NCBI RefSeq assembly: GCF_964340395.1
Contig: NC_135571.1
Span: 12,510,440-12,574,439, forward strand
DNA: 64,000 bases
Direction: 5' to 3'
Source of the DNA: Glandiceps talaboti
Taxonomy: Eukaryota; Hemichordata; Enteropneusta; Spengelidae
This document shows positions 21,245-31,369 of this stretch, piece by piece. The notes beneath the pieces are model-generated. The model was not told the origin of the DNA. It ran no database searches and worked only from the letters and a program-made list of their open reading frames with translations. The stretch's first letter is position 1, and each line of letters opens with the position of its first letter. Position numbers and translations under genes: made by a program.

Positions 21245-21720
21245 AAACTTAAATTCGAATTCTAATCCAAATTGGACCTTTAATGACAGTAGACAACACT
21301 ATACAGACATAACTTGCACAAGCATAGTGAACACATGAAGTGATTTCCCTTAGACAATACATCTAAATTTGAATTCTAATCCAAATTGGACCTTTCATGA
21401 CCGTACACAACACTACACAGAGATAACTTACATAGTGAACCTAGGTAGTGAACAGGTGAAGTGATTTCCCACACACGATAGGTACACCTAAATTTTAATT
21501 CTAACCCGACCTTTAATGACATTTACTGTACACACGACTACATAGACATAACTTACATATGTACAGTGAACGCTTAGAGTGAACAGGTCCCATACATGAT
21601 ACGTACACCTAAATTTTAATTCTAATCTGATCTTTAATGGCAGTACACACCACTACCCAGACATAACTTACACATGTACAGTGAACCCTGGCAGTGAACA
21701 GGTGAAGTGATTTCCCACAC
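21245..21720. repeat. 115-124-bp tandem repeat, four units
   Basis: AATTYGAATTCTAATCC-like starts at about 21252, 21367, 21491 and 21611; units share CATAACTTACACATGTACAG and GTGAAGTGATTTCCC. Confidence 0.85.
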
Positions 21721-21729
21721 ACTGTATCT

Positions 21730-21925
21730 ACTAAATCTCTAAGACTGTCAACACACAATACAACAAACACTTCAAACTGTCAACATCTCTATTGACGTGA
21801 AACTTTAATTGTCACTTCTAGTTAAGCAGTTCTTCAAGTATTACCTGAATCAAATAAGCCCATTGACAATATCTGGGACTTCAAGTTGAAAATAAGTCTG
21901 TGATAATTTGAAAGTTTAAACTCAC
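21730..21925. other. Unassigned; downstream of candidate exon on minus strand
   Basis: No repeat or frame recognised. If the adjoining exon is real, this is intron. Confidence 0.3.
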
Positions 21926-21993
21926 CAACTCAATCCTGCACTGTGCTTGATCCTACGATCCCATACAACAAATGCAACTATTGAAATGTACAA
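21926..21993 (-). CDS. Candidate 68-nt coding exon, membrane protein
   Basis: On the minus strand the acceptor TTGATTCCAGCTTTCACAG is followed by 68 bases and an excellent donor, GTGAGTTTAAAC. Only one frame is open: LYISIVAFVVWDRRIKHSAG then LS, with two spare bases at the end. A short hydrophobic segment followed by a basic loop suggests the edge of a membrane helix. I cannot name the family. A loose resemblance to cytoplasmic loops of polytopic membrane proteins is not evidence of homology. Phase fits the candidate exon 14444-14413 downstream. This is the best-supported of the minus-strand exons. Confidence 0.4.
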
Positions 21994-22038
21994 CTGTGAA
22001 AGCTGGAATCAATTAGGGTTGGCTCTTTTCACTTCTCG

Positions 22039-22053
22039 GGGGGGGGGGGGGGC
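22039..22053. repeat. Poly-G run
   Basis: An uninterrupted run of about 15 G, liable to length error in assembly. Confidence 0.9.
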
Positions 22054-22122
22054 AACTCTATATGCTTGGACTATTGTATAGAATCTTTTCTTTCAATACT
22101 AAAACTTAAAAAGGTGTTTCCT

Positions 22123-22437
22123 TTAAAGTGGCCATATGGATGAAAATTAGGTATTTATTTTGGATTTTTAATTTATAAAACAATTTTATCATGGCTTCCT
22201 ACTTGTAAAATCAATATGAAACAACATATCATATGCCAAGTCCTTGTTTGTAACTCAATAAATTGCAAGAGATTACTAAATGTATAAAATGTTTGTTATT
22301 GTACATACAATAACAAACTTTTTACACAGTTTTTTAAGCTTTTTGCAATGATTTTTCAAGCAGGAAGCCATGATAAAACTTTATAAATTAAAAAATCCAA
22401 AATAAATACCCAATCCTCATCCATATGGCCACTTTAA
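22123..22437. mobile_element. TTAA-flanked foldback element (307 bp)
   Basis: Perfect inner inverted ends AGTGGCCATATGGATG and CATCCATATGGCCACT are immediately flanked by TTAA on both sides (22123-22126 and 22434-22437). The arms continue (GTATTTATTTTGGATTTTT with its complement) to a centre at about 22300 with TTGTTATTGTAC facing ATACAATAACAA. TTAA duplication is the hallmark of piggyBac and Kolobok transposition. It has no coding capacity. Confidence 0.85.
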
Positions 22438-22559
22438 TTAACAAAGTGTTTCTTGTCACGAACATATCTCATTCTTTCACATTTTTTTTTACCTCTACTA
22501 TAGAATAGAAAAATTCATTGCCTTCCATAAAAAATAAAAAATACCACTCAATGCATATT

Positions 22560-22740
22560 ATTACTGCATCTATAGATAAAATCTACCTGTTTCCCCAGTC
22601 ACTGATTTTACCATGGCTCCCTGCAAAAATCATGCTATAAATATACAGAAAACTGTTTTATAGGAAAACAAATTTCCATAGATTTCTTCCATTCTGCAAC
22701 TGGGGTTCACAAACCTTAGCAAAAATACTATTTACAATCA
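22560..22740. mobile_element. Dispersed repeat family D, copy 2 (degraded)
   Basis: Contains AAATCTACCTGTTTCCCCAG, ACTGATTTTACC and TGCAACTGGGGTTCACAAAC CTTAGCAAAAA, matching the family at 12500 and 57735. Confidence 0.55.
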
Positions 22741-22889
22741 TTACTTTAGTAAACATTTTTTGTTCAATGAACTTTTTTTTATCTCAAATAAACTGAGTTA
22801 TACGGTTATTGTTTTCGAATTTAAAGCAGATGATATTTAAAGAAAACTGAAAATCTTCAATGAATAGAAAAAAAATGCAATTTTTCGCA

Positions 22890-23195
22890 TTTTCTCTCCT
22901 AAAGTTAGTAGAGTAGTAGTTCTATGTATGCAGGTTTTCCCTTTCTTATCAGATTTCCCCTGATCTGTTACCAAAGTTTCTCCTCTCTCTCTCCGACTGC
23001 CGACCCTTTTCTCTACCAGATTTCCCACTTTGCTATAGATTTCCCCATCTCTCCAATACATGTTTTACCTTCTATATTTTGATTTCCTTCCCTTAATCCA
23101 ACCAGATTTCCCATCTTTCTTACCAGCTTCACCTCGCTTACCAGCAGCATTCCCCCTCTCCCCTACCATTCTTCCCAATCCTCGTCACTGCATAC
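22890..23195. repeat. Pyrimidine-rich degenerate repeat (CAGATTTCCC motif)
   Basis: CAGATTTCCC or a one-base variant recurs at least five times and C+T dominates the plus strand. The motif is the complement of GGGAAATCTGGTA seen in family D, so this is probably an expanded, decayed part of that family. The minus-strand 74-codon frame is a consequence of purine bias. Confidence 0.5.
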
Positions 23196-23199
23196 CGAA

Positions 23200-23690
23200 G
23201 TGTTCATAGTGAACTTCTGATGACCTTGCTTGTATATTCCCAAATGATGAAATGTGATCTCTGTTTTAAATTGGTGTTACCCATGTTTATATTTTGTTAA
23301 CCTTTTCAAAACCACCAATTAATTGCAAAACATTATTATTTTTCAAGCCACTATTTAGCAAACATTACATTTAAATTTTGGGGTTAAATAGAACTGATGC
23401 CTAAAGCTTGATTTGGGAGAGATATTAAGTTCATTTTAGTCTAGAGGCTATCCGTAGCTTTGAATCTTTTCTCAGGTCTAGCTCCATGAGGTGCTCAGAT
23501 GAAATTTCAACTTCAAACAAAGCCATCCACAAAGTCACTAACATCATGTCCAATATTGAGTTAGTGTTTATTGTGGGCAGTTATGTAATGTCAAAATATA
23601 ATACATTTATCAGGTCAGGACACTACAAAATCATTATAGCAGTTGATGGTTTATTCATTTGCATGAACAACTTTTGGTTCATGATTTTTT
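23200..23690. other. No gene called
   Basis: A 69-codon frame at 23486-23695 has no splice support and is not called. Confidence 0.3.
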
Positions 23691-24455
23691 ATTGAGCTAG
23701 ATGGGGTCAAGAGATATATTTGAAGCCATGGATATAGCTCTAGACTATGGTTCTCAGAGTAAAGTAAAGAGAGATCTTGGAAGCCATGGATATATCTAAG
23801 CTATATAGACTGGTTCTCAGAGTAAAGAGAGATCTTGGAAGCCATGGATATATGTAAGCTATATAGACTGGTTCTCAGAGTAAAGAGAGATCTTGGAAGC
23901 CATGGATAGCTCCAGACTATGGTTCTCAGAGTAAAGAGAGATATTTGAAGCCATGGATATATCTAAGCTATATAGACTGGTTCTCAGAGTAAAGAGAGAT
24001 ATTAGAAGCCATGGATAGCTCCAGACTATGGTTCTCAGAGTAAAGAGAGATCTTGGAAGCCATGGATATATCTAAGCTATATAGACTGGTTCTCAGAGTA
24101 AAGAGAGATCTTGGAAGCCATGGATAGCTCCAGACTATGGTTCTCAGAGTAAAGAGAGATATTTGAAGCCATGGATATATCTAAGCTATATAGACTGGTT
24201 CTCAGAGTAAAGAGAGATATTAGAAGCCATGGATAGCTCCAGACTATGGTTCTCAGAGTAAAGAGAGATCTTGGAAGCCATGGATATATCTAAGCTACAT
24301 AGACTGGTTCTCAGAGTAAAGAGAGATCTTGGAAGCCATGGATATATCTAAGCTATATAGACTGGTTCTCAGAGTAAAGAGAGATCTTGGAAGCCATGGA
24401 TATATCTAAGCTATATAGACTGGTTCTCAGAGTAAAGAGAGATCTTGGAAGCTGT
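23690..24455. repeat. Minisatellite of interleaved 58-bp and 51-bp units, about 13 copies
   Basis: All units begin GGTTCTCAGAGTAAAGAGAG. The 58-bp form continues CCATGGATATATCTAAGCTA; the 51-bp form continues CCATGGATAGCTCCAGACTA. The forms are mixed along the array, and a block containing both forms is repeated within 23.88-24.24 kb, indicating higher-order duplication. Confidence 0.95.
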
Positions 24456-24744
24456 AGCCAAGAAGAGCTAAGATCATTATAATATGATTGACGACTGGGA
24501 TCATATTATGTTAGAGACATTTGATATAGCAGTAGTGTTAAACCCCTACCCATGTCATTAGTTAGTAGTCATTTGTAACAGTGGGATATCTTAATTTAAC
24601 CACAGTACAAGTATCTCATATTGCTGTTCTTAACTTTTGATAGTGGTTGCTTAATAGTTTGTAATATTCTGCTGTCAGTGAATTTTTTGACAAATTTCAG
24701 ATTGTAGAATAGAGTTTGACAGGGGTACAACATAATTATATTAA

Positions 24745-24890
24745 GCTCTAAGTTTGCCTGTCTCAAGCTGTGCTAAAACTATCTAGTTGTGGAAGTTTCT
24801 GTATCTATCACAGTGAGACATTTTAACCAGCTGGTGTTTAACTTTAAACAAATTGTTTATTAGGCCAAGGTTATCTGCTTTATACTATAC
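24745..24890. mobile_element. MITE family F fragment
   Basis: GCCTGTCTCAAGCTGTGCTA, TATCACAGTGAGACATTTT and GGTGTTTAACTTTAAACAAA match an arm of the 18710-19163 foldback. Confidence 0.65.
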
Positions 24891-24984
24891 ATATTACATT
24901 ACACACATACACACAGGATGACTTCCAGTATGGTGTAAACTGGATGGCGGTGTAATTTTTATCTATTGATATTGTTTTGTTTTT

Positions 24985-25145
24985 TTCATTATCTTGTCTT
25001 GTTAAACTTTGCTTATGTATTGTTTGTACTTTCTTTTTGTGTGGTATGTAATATTTGTTGTGAGTGGTAACACAGCCCAGCTTTTGTTGTTTCCTGGCTA
25101 CCCTGTTTTTAAATAAATTTTACTGCTAGTACTACTGCTACTACA
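24985..25145 (+). mobile_element. LINE 3' end
   Basis: TGTTTGTACTTTCTTTTTGT, GTTTCCTGGCTACCCTGTTT and AAATAAATTTTACTGCTAGT lead into a TACTGC-type tail, a common LINE 3' untranslated layout. Confidence 0.5.
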
Positions 25146-25329
25146 CTAACAACTTCACTGAAAACTGCAAACTTAGCGCATGTTCTGGTGTTCTGTGTAA
25201 TGTAACAAGTCATGTGAGTGTGTTTAGCAATAGCCAGATTTATCTGATTGGCAGTTTGTATTTATAGTTAGTATAATGAATGGTAGACTTTATTGTATTA
25301 AACAAAGGAACTCATAATGTTGGATTTTG

Positions 25330-25605
25330 TATAGTGCTTTTTCACACTGTGCTCAAAGTGCTTTACAATTATTACCCCTGGCTCGGATCTATCGCAGCAC
25401 AACGGCCCTTTATACTTCCTCAACTCCCTGGGGAGCATACAATCCATTGCAGCCTTTATAGGATTAAAGCATTCACATTGCAACCTCTATCCTACCAGGT
25501 CCCTAATTATACAGCTGGGTTGACTAGGGTACACATAGGATTAAAGCATTCACATTGCAACTTCTGTCCTACCAGGTCCCCAATTATACAGCTGGGTTGA
25601 CCGAC
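25330..25605 (-). mobile_element. SINE family 2, headless copy with internal duplication
   Basis: CTTTACAATTATTACCCCTG, CTTCCTCAACTCCCTGGGGA and CCTACCAGGTCCCTAATTAT match the bodies at 37022-37345 and 38425-38735. AGGATTAAAGCATTCACATT through TACAGCTGGGTTGAC is duplicated once. The tRNA-like head is missing. Confidence 0.7.
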
Positions 25606-25769
25606 TCAAAACAAGTAGGTAGTTAAAGCATAGACCTACTTGCAGACAGAGAAGTCAAAGTGGTGACTCAATCTGACAATGTCCCTTCCCTTCTCACATA
25701 GTTTACGGACATTGTCAGAATTGTGTTCCGTACACCGTTTGCAAGCTGAACTAGTTTTAGCACAGCTTG

Positions 25770-26140
25770 CAAGATGCAAACTCAGTAGCTTGATAGAATT
25801 CTACCATACATACTGCCAAATTTGTTGACTTCTGTCAGCCAAACTTTTAATTGTTAAGTTATATTTTCTGTATATCTCTTGTGTATTGCATCAACTTAAT
25901 CCATACTAGTAGTACTTGAATCACAGAAACTTATAAATGATACATGTATAGCGCCCTCTATGCAATAGAGACTCATTCATCAGCCCCTTTGTTTTTATTG
26001 TGATTCCCTGAAGTGACCCATTAACACATGGAAGTGATTACTGTTTACAACACACTTATTCAACTCATGGTTGAACACACCTAAATTATTCACACCATCT
26101 GTGTTGATGTAGAATGTGCCTCACATATAAACACTTTAAA
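25770..26140. other. No gene or repeat recognised
   Basis: Plain AT-rich sequence apart from a short family-F piece at about 25735-25770. Confidence 0.3.
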
Positions 26141-26149
26141 CTTCTGCTG

Positions 26150-26450
26150 CTGCTTTGTTCAAGAAAAATCCAAACCATTCTCAGTAAATTCAAGAAAAAA
26201 AATCATAGGTCACCAAATAAATTTTTGAACTAGAGGTCAAAGTAATATCAAAATAAAGCCATTTTAGAATCACACATTGGCACTGAAGATTGTGTTAATT
26301 CTATGGGAAAATTAATGTCCATTTCCTTGAAAACAAGATGGTGGAACCTAAATTATTTTATCACTTCAAAAGGATCAGGAACAAGTTTTCATATGACAAT
26401 GTTTGGAGAGATTTGAAGACTTTCATTTTGTGAAATTCTTTCCTGAGGCT
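26150..26450. repeat. Dispersed repeat family G, copy 1
   Basis: Direct match over about 290 bp with 32130-32440: shared GGTCACCAAATAAATTTTTG, TTTCCTTGAAAACAAGATGG and ATGTTTGGAGAGATTTGAAG. No terminal repeats were identified. Confidence 0.7.
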
Positions 26451-26469
26451 ACCATCTGTGATTTAATTT

Positions 26470-26709
26470 AGGTCACAGTACAAAACATGAGGAGATTGAC
26501 ATCTGTGCAAGGACTCTGTGCTTGCAGCGTTTCTGTAGCAGTACTTTGAGGAGACTGACATCCGGCAAGACTCTGTGCTTGCAGTGTTTCAGCAGAACTA
26601 CTTTCACGTGCATACCAAGTAAAAATGCTGCTGCAGAAACACTACAAGCATTCATGCAAATACCCAAATTACACCACACCCGGGTGCCACACTTGCACTC
26701 GCACGGCAT
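26470..26709. mobile_element. Fragment of the composite octamer/palindrome element plus a 70-bp duplication
   Basis: GAGGAGACTGACATC and CTCTGTGCTTGCAGTGTTTC occur twice about 70 bases apart. 26600-26705 has CTACAAGCATTCATGCAAAT and TGCCACACTTGCACTCGCAC, the palindromic end of the composite element. Confidence 0.6.
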
Positions 26710-26737
26710 GGGGGGGGGGGGGGGGGGGGGGGGGGGG
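26710..26737. repeat. Poly-G run of 28
   Basis: An uninterrupted G tract; the poly-Gly and poly-Pro frames over it are not genes. Confidence 0.95.
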
Positions 26738-26821
26738 TTTATCATATTATTACAGGAGAAAACCTAAGTACATTATATATCATCACTTTCTTTATCTTTC
26801 ATGTGATGTATATATAATATC

Positions 26822-27085
26822 ATAACTAGGCAAAGTCCATAAGCTTGTGCAGAGTAGATGTAGATTCATTTGTGACCAGCTTCCTGGGCTGCCTCATGAT
26901 GATATTGTAGATAGCGCCCTCTGCGTGGAGAATGCGCATAACACATAGAATGCACATGCGTAGTCATTGCGCCACAATGCATTTGGTTAAAACCACCCCA
27001 AAAAATGGCATAGTATATAGGACACGCATGCGTACTAATCATTGAGCCGCTACATGGCCACTTCGCGTCCGCTGCACGAGCTATA
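26822..27085. repeat. Dispersed repeat family H, copy 1, GC-richer
   Basis: Inverted relative to 61928-62195. Shared motifs are ATAACTAGGCAAAG, GATAGCGCCCTCTGCGTGGA, GCATTGTGGC-type and CATGGCCACTTCGCGTCC. It is richer in GC and CpG than its surroundings. One end (AGCTC(A/G)xGCAGCGG ... AGCGGTTCAATGA on the minus strand) loosely resembles A- and B-box spacing, so a SINE is possible but unproven. Confidence 0.65.
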
Positions 27086-27816
27086 ATATATATATAAATA
27101 TATATGTTCTTATTCTTCATTACATTACAAAGGTTAATAAATATAATTATTTTTATAAGTGTGTTTTTAAGCTCAACCAGCAGTGTGTATTAAGTAGTAA
27201 AATCTAACTAAACCACGTCTGGTCAAAGTCCCTCAATCAGCACAAAAAGTTGTTCATCCAATCAGTGAACCCCAGCTGCTATAGTGATGTATACAGTGTA
27301 CTATAAGTAGCATCCTGAGCTGACAAATGTACCATATTTGGACATTACATAACTGCTCCAATAAACACTAACTTTATAAGAGACTGTGTTATTGGTTACA
27401 ATTTGCGATTGATTAACAAAGACACAATGTTCATGACTGTGTGGGTGGCTGTGGATGAATTTTAAAATGCATCTCAGGACTTCTAGAGTAACGACTTTGA
27501 CTATACTGTGAGTGGAGGTGTCAATGGTAATGATACTGTATACGAACTAGACTAGTTTACTATATTCTTCCCCTTTCTGTAACTGGGGTTCCCCAACCTT
27601 AGCAAAACACTGACCATGTTGAAAGGAAGAAAACCTGCTAACTTAATCTCTCTCACTGTAGATTGGTTCAGTCTTTTGATTACTGTGAGAAGAACATGTA
27701 AAGACACAAACCACCTAGTCAGAACTTATCCATGGTATCATACCAATGCAAAACATGCAGGAAGAAAAGTGAAACTATTCTGATCATATCCTGTTAAAAT
27801 TAGCTTCAATACATAC

Positions 27817-27907
27817 CTCACAGAATCTTGTAACTTTGTCCACGTTCACTGAAGTACGTTTGGTTTACGTGCACTCTTCTGCAAAATGAAAGAAGAACGA
27901 GAGGACT
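27817..27907 (-). CDS. Candidate non-coding first exon (5' UTR) of a minus-strand gene
   Basis: On the minus strand the segment ends in CTGTGAG followed by the donor GTATGTATTG. All three frames contain a stop and there is no ATG, so it would be untranslated, and the CDS feature type is used only for want of an exon category. Upstream lie a TATATATA box and a TCAGTC initiator-like site. The tract CTCTCGTTCTTCTTTCATTTT plus GCAG inside it is also a superb acceptor, so it may instead be an internal 62-nt exon at 27817-27878. The gene it would start runs towards lower coordinates. Confidence 0.35.
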
Positions 27908-27930
27908 GAATAGAACTGACTATATATAGG
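27904..27930 (-). promoter_or_regulatory. Candidate TATA box and initiator, minus strand
   Basis: CCTATATATAG at 27920-27930 (minus) is followed about 21 bases downstream by TTCAGTCC, which fits the metazoan TCAKTY initiator. The spacing is a little short of the usual 25-30. TATA-like runs are common in this DNA, so support comes mainly from the adjoining donor-bounded segment. Confidence 0.3.
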
Positions 27931-28194
27931 GCTGGGACCTGTAGCTACGTAGTACATATACTATGCCATTCATACAGCATGTATGTCATTATATTATCCT
28001 TCTATTTCTATATCCATACAATTCAATTTGATTGAATGGGCTGGATTTTGTTATACGGCCATATTGATTTCATTCTCTGTTTCTCCATCTCCATTTTGAC
28101 ATAGTAATGCTAAAATTAAAGATATAAAAGTAAAGTTATTTTTACAAGCTGGTAGCATAATATGTAAAATGTAAAATTATTATGAATTTCAATC

Positions 28195-28455
28195 AATCAA
28201 TAAAATGAAATCAATCACTCAAATCCATTTATAAAGCACCAAACTCTGCAGAAGTGTTCTGTTCAGTGGCACTGCATGAATGGGTTAAACCACGTGCACC
28301 ACATTCTTTGTTAACAATGGGTCTTCAGTTTCAATTTGAAACACTCAAGGCCAGAAGCATGACAGAAGTCAAGTGGAAGTGATTTACAAAGTTTTGGAGC
28401 AACATCCAATCTTTGTAGTGAATCATAAATAGTAATGTAAAAACCCTCAATGTCA
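28195..28455 (-). pseudogene. CR1/L2-like LINE C-terminal fragment and 3' UTR
   Basis: The minus-strand frame reads LDVAPKLCKSLPLDF then CFKLKLKTHC and stop at 28311. SLPxDxRxxxxLxxFKxxLKTHL is the usual C-terminus of CR1/L2-type elements. It is followed by TTTGGTGCTTTATAAATGG and an ATTG tail at about 28190-28225, as in LINE 3' ends. The conserved Trp of the WNSLP motif is lost and upstream sequence is unrecognisable. Confidence 0.6.
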
Positions 28456-28463
28456 GATAACCC

Positions 28464-28496
28464 CACCCCTCCCCCCTCCCCCCTCCCCCACCATGG
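28464..28496 (-). repeat. C-rich tract, quadruplex-prone on minus strand
   Basis: Five or more C-runs of three to six bases separated by T or A in 33 bases (CCCCACCCCTCCCCCC and onward). Confidence 0.75.
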
Positions 28497-28639
28497 TTCA
28501 ATGTAAATGATCATTAGAGTGATGATGGCTTCAATTTTGTTATGGTGAATATGAAAATCACATGAACAATTATTTAATTCAGAAAATACTGGTATTATAA
28601 ATCTCAATATTTTCATAACCAGAAAATTTTGCAATTTTA

Positions 28640-29515
28640 CAGCTCATTAAAAATTTCTACCTTTGTTTTCTCTTTTTAATAAACTAAGTTTCAACAAATT
28701 CCAGTGAAATGCACACAACCTAAACGTCACCTCTTTCTGCAACTAATTCATTGGGACCATGAAAAGGAAATCCTGAGTTTGAGAAACATATAAAAAATAT
28801 TGGGTGGCCGATGACCACACCTCTTTATAATCAAACACTTAACAAAAAGTACTGGTATTTGTAGTCTAAACTATATATTAAACATCATTGGGAAGTTGTG
28901 TGGGTGTCAAATTGTTTGCTGAGTGAAAAAACAAACAATCTGTATAAATTTAAACAAATCGTGTCTCTAAAGGCTTTGTTATTGTCAGGGAAAATAAACA
29001 CTATCTTTTCAAATGTACTTTCAATAACTTCTGGAGTTCCTATTACCATTTTGAAAGTTGCGATCTTTCTCAAATATTTTATATTATATAATTTTATTCC
29101 AAAACTGCATACAACTAATAATTGATAGTGTGATAGGGTTAGTACATGTACAAATTGCCAAGTACAGCTTATTTTCAGTGTGCCAGGACTGGACTTGTCA
29201 TGACAAACAAAATTCGTTGTTGAGTAAAACTGCTAACAGGGTGTTTCCTTGTATTTAAGTCGCTATATAGTATAGGATTGAGAGCAACACATTTTGGTGC
29301 ATTTTTTTCATGGACAACAAATCAAAAGTTGTCATAAACTTACAAGTTTGGTTTTCTATGAGAGCATTTATTTCAATGTTTTAAGTTAATTTCATAGTGA
29401 CTCCCTGACTTTGGTCATCAAGGGCAAGGTCAAAGTCTCATTAGAGAGGTCACCACTGATAATGCAGGGCACTATAATGTCAATGTTTAAAATCATGTTC
29501 ATTGATCATGAGTGA
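28640..29515. other. Unassigned; weak LINE-like frame
   Basis: The plus-strand frame at 28898-29125 contains SNVLSITSGVP, reminiscent of the SGVPQGS motif of LINE reverse transcriptases, but the rest of the motif is absent. I do not call it. Otherwise nothing was recognised. Confidence 0.25.
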
Positions 29516-29773
29516 CAATTCTCAGTACCTGCAATAGCTTTTGAAATCATGCTAGAGGGTCAAAATAGAACAAGAAAGTCGACTTATTTTTTAGTCTGGA
29601 TTCCAAATGTTAATAGACCACAGTTGGAATTCAGACTACATATTTTTATGCACACCTATAGTAATGCATGTGAAGTGTGTAGAGCTGAAGTTATGGTGTA
29701 GACCAAGAAATCGAATGTTCATTATTTTTATGATGTGCATATGCAGTAATATTCTATTTTAGGTACTGAGAAT
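29516..29773. mobile_element. MITE family I, simple copy (258 bp)
   Basis: Inverted ends CTCAGTACCTGCAATAG and CTATTTTAGGTACTGAG. The interior matches the arrayed copy at 7610-8030 (CATGCTAGAGGGTCAAAATA; GACCAAGAAATCGAATG). Confidence 0.75.
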
Positions 29774-29817
29774 TTGACCTTGATCATGATAATCAAGGTC
29801 AAGGTCTCATTTAGAGA

Positions 29818-29886
29818 ACTTACCATTGATATTGATAATAATAATAACTTTATTACACAACTGCATCATCAGTGAATACAGTAAGG

Positions 29887-29888
<2 letters not shown>
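29818..29888 (-). mobile_element. Retroelement 3' end, minus orientation
   Basis: On the minus strand: GATGATGCAGTTGTGTAATA then AAGTTATTATTATTATC, an AATAAA-type end with a trinucleotide tail. Confidence 0.4.

Positions 29889-29936
<48 letters not shown>
29889..29936. repeat. (CAA)n microsatellite
   Basis: About 16 copies of CAA. Confidence 0.95.
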
Positions 29937-30189
29937 ACAATTTTTTTCATATATAATTTAGAAATATAACAATACAAGTTTTTCAAAAATTTGGCTAGAG
30001 GAAGATGATATTGCATAATATTTTTAAAAATAAATTTCTATTAATATTACTAATTGTTACATCACATTCTGTAGAAATAATTTTTTCCTTTGCATACTGG
30101 AAATTAGACAATCTAAAATAAAATGCATCTCATCATTAATGTAGAATACAATAATTTCAATGTCTTAAATTAAATTACTTTCAGTGAAT

Positions 30190-30720
30190 GACTGAATAGT
30201 CAGCAAAATCACTTGAAAACTGTCATTATACAATTATTAACACAAATTACCAGGTTTTTAATTGTCATATAGTTACATTAATTTGAGCTAATAATTGAAT
30301 TGTGTGCATCGGGTGACTGACTGACTTTAAGATCAGAACTGTCAGGGTTTTTTTTTTTAATTTTTTATTCAGACTATTTTAAGTTTTTCTTTATTGAATA
30401 GTTTGCACTGAGTGACTGAAAAGATCAAACCTGTCACTAGTAGTACTTACTGTACATTTTATAAAATTGTTGACAAATGTTCATATTTACCCCAACTTCA
30501 GCATAATAAATTTGCATTGCGTGACTGACTTGAAGATCCAGTTATTTCAATCATTTATCTATATTTGACGAGTTTTTCTTTAGTGAATTATTTGCATTTA
30601 ATTGAGTGATTTTACACTAATTTCAGTTGATAATTGAAATGTTTGCATAGAGTGACTGACTTGAAGATAAGTTGAAAACTGTAAGATGTACCTGCATGTA
30701 ATTTGTAAAGATTTATCTTT
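30190..30720. repeat. Degenerate repeats of about 130-170 bp
   Basis: GCATxGxGTGACTGACTTxAAGAT recurs near 30305, 30520 and 30645 with AT-rich spacers. Strongly diverged. Confidence 0.5.
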
Positions 30721-30766
30721 TCTCATAAAATATGTTAGTATTTACAGTAAATTTCACCTCATAATT

Positions 30767-30835
30767 CTCAGTACCTGAAATAGAATATTATTGCCTAGGC
30801 ACATCATAAAAATATTAACCATCCGATTTCTTGGC
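30767..30835. mobile_element. MITE family I, half copy (inverted)
   Basis: TTCTCAGTACCTGAAATAG, TTGCCTAGGCACATCAT and CCGATTTCTTGG match the reverse complement of the right half of 29516-29773. Confidence 0.65.
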
Positions 30836-30845
30836 CGACACCATT

Positions 30846-31279
30846 AGGGACGATCACACAATGTCACACAAGCTCAACAACCAAACATCCTTCATTTAGG
30901 TCAAAACCCCCTCCCCTCCCCCTAAACGAACGCTCACAAGTTTGACATCACACGTTTGTATATGATGTAAATTATGATAAAAACTGTAGTGTACACCACT
31001 ATGATCATGTAATATAAATACATGATTGTACACACATTAAAATACTTCGAGAAACCAAGCACCATATCTCACATTAGAAGTCAATTATTATCAACTTATC
31101 AACATCTCAGTCCTAAATTTGAAATCTGTTATCATTGACGGACGGAGTGAAAGTTTTTTATCAAATTTGGTTAGAAGTGCTAAAATGAAGTTAAGCAATC
31201 GCATTGACGCCAGAACTTCTCCCCTCCTAACGAATGAAGTTTGCTTATTGAGCTTGTGTGACATTGTCATCGTCCCTTA
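30846..31279. mobile_element. MITE family E, copy 2 (434 bp) with duplicated right end
   Basis: Ends TTAGGGACGATCACACAATG and CATTGTCATCGTCCCTTA are inverted repeats. Full match in order to 15893-16324. The right terminal 90 bp (CCCCTCCTAACGAAT to CATCGTCCCTTAG) is repeated once more at 31280-31370. Confidence 0.85.
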
Positions 31280-31369
31280 GTTGTAGAATTGATGCCACAC
31301 CCCCTCCCCTCCTAACGAATAAAGTTTGCTTATTGAGCTTGTGTGACATTGTGTCATCGTCCCTTAGTT

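Noticed and set aside
28898-29125. LINE reverse transcriptase motif SGVP
   Set aside because: Only four to five residues fit; the following QGS and the catalytic YxDD motif are absent.
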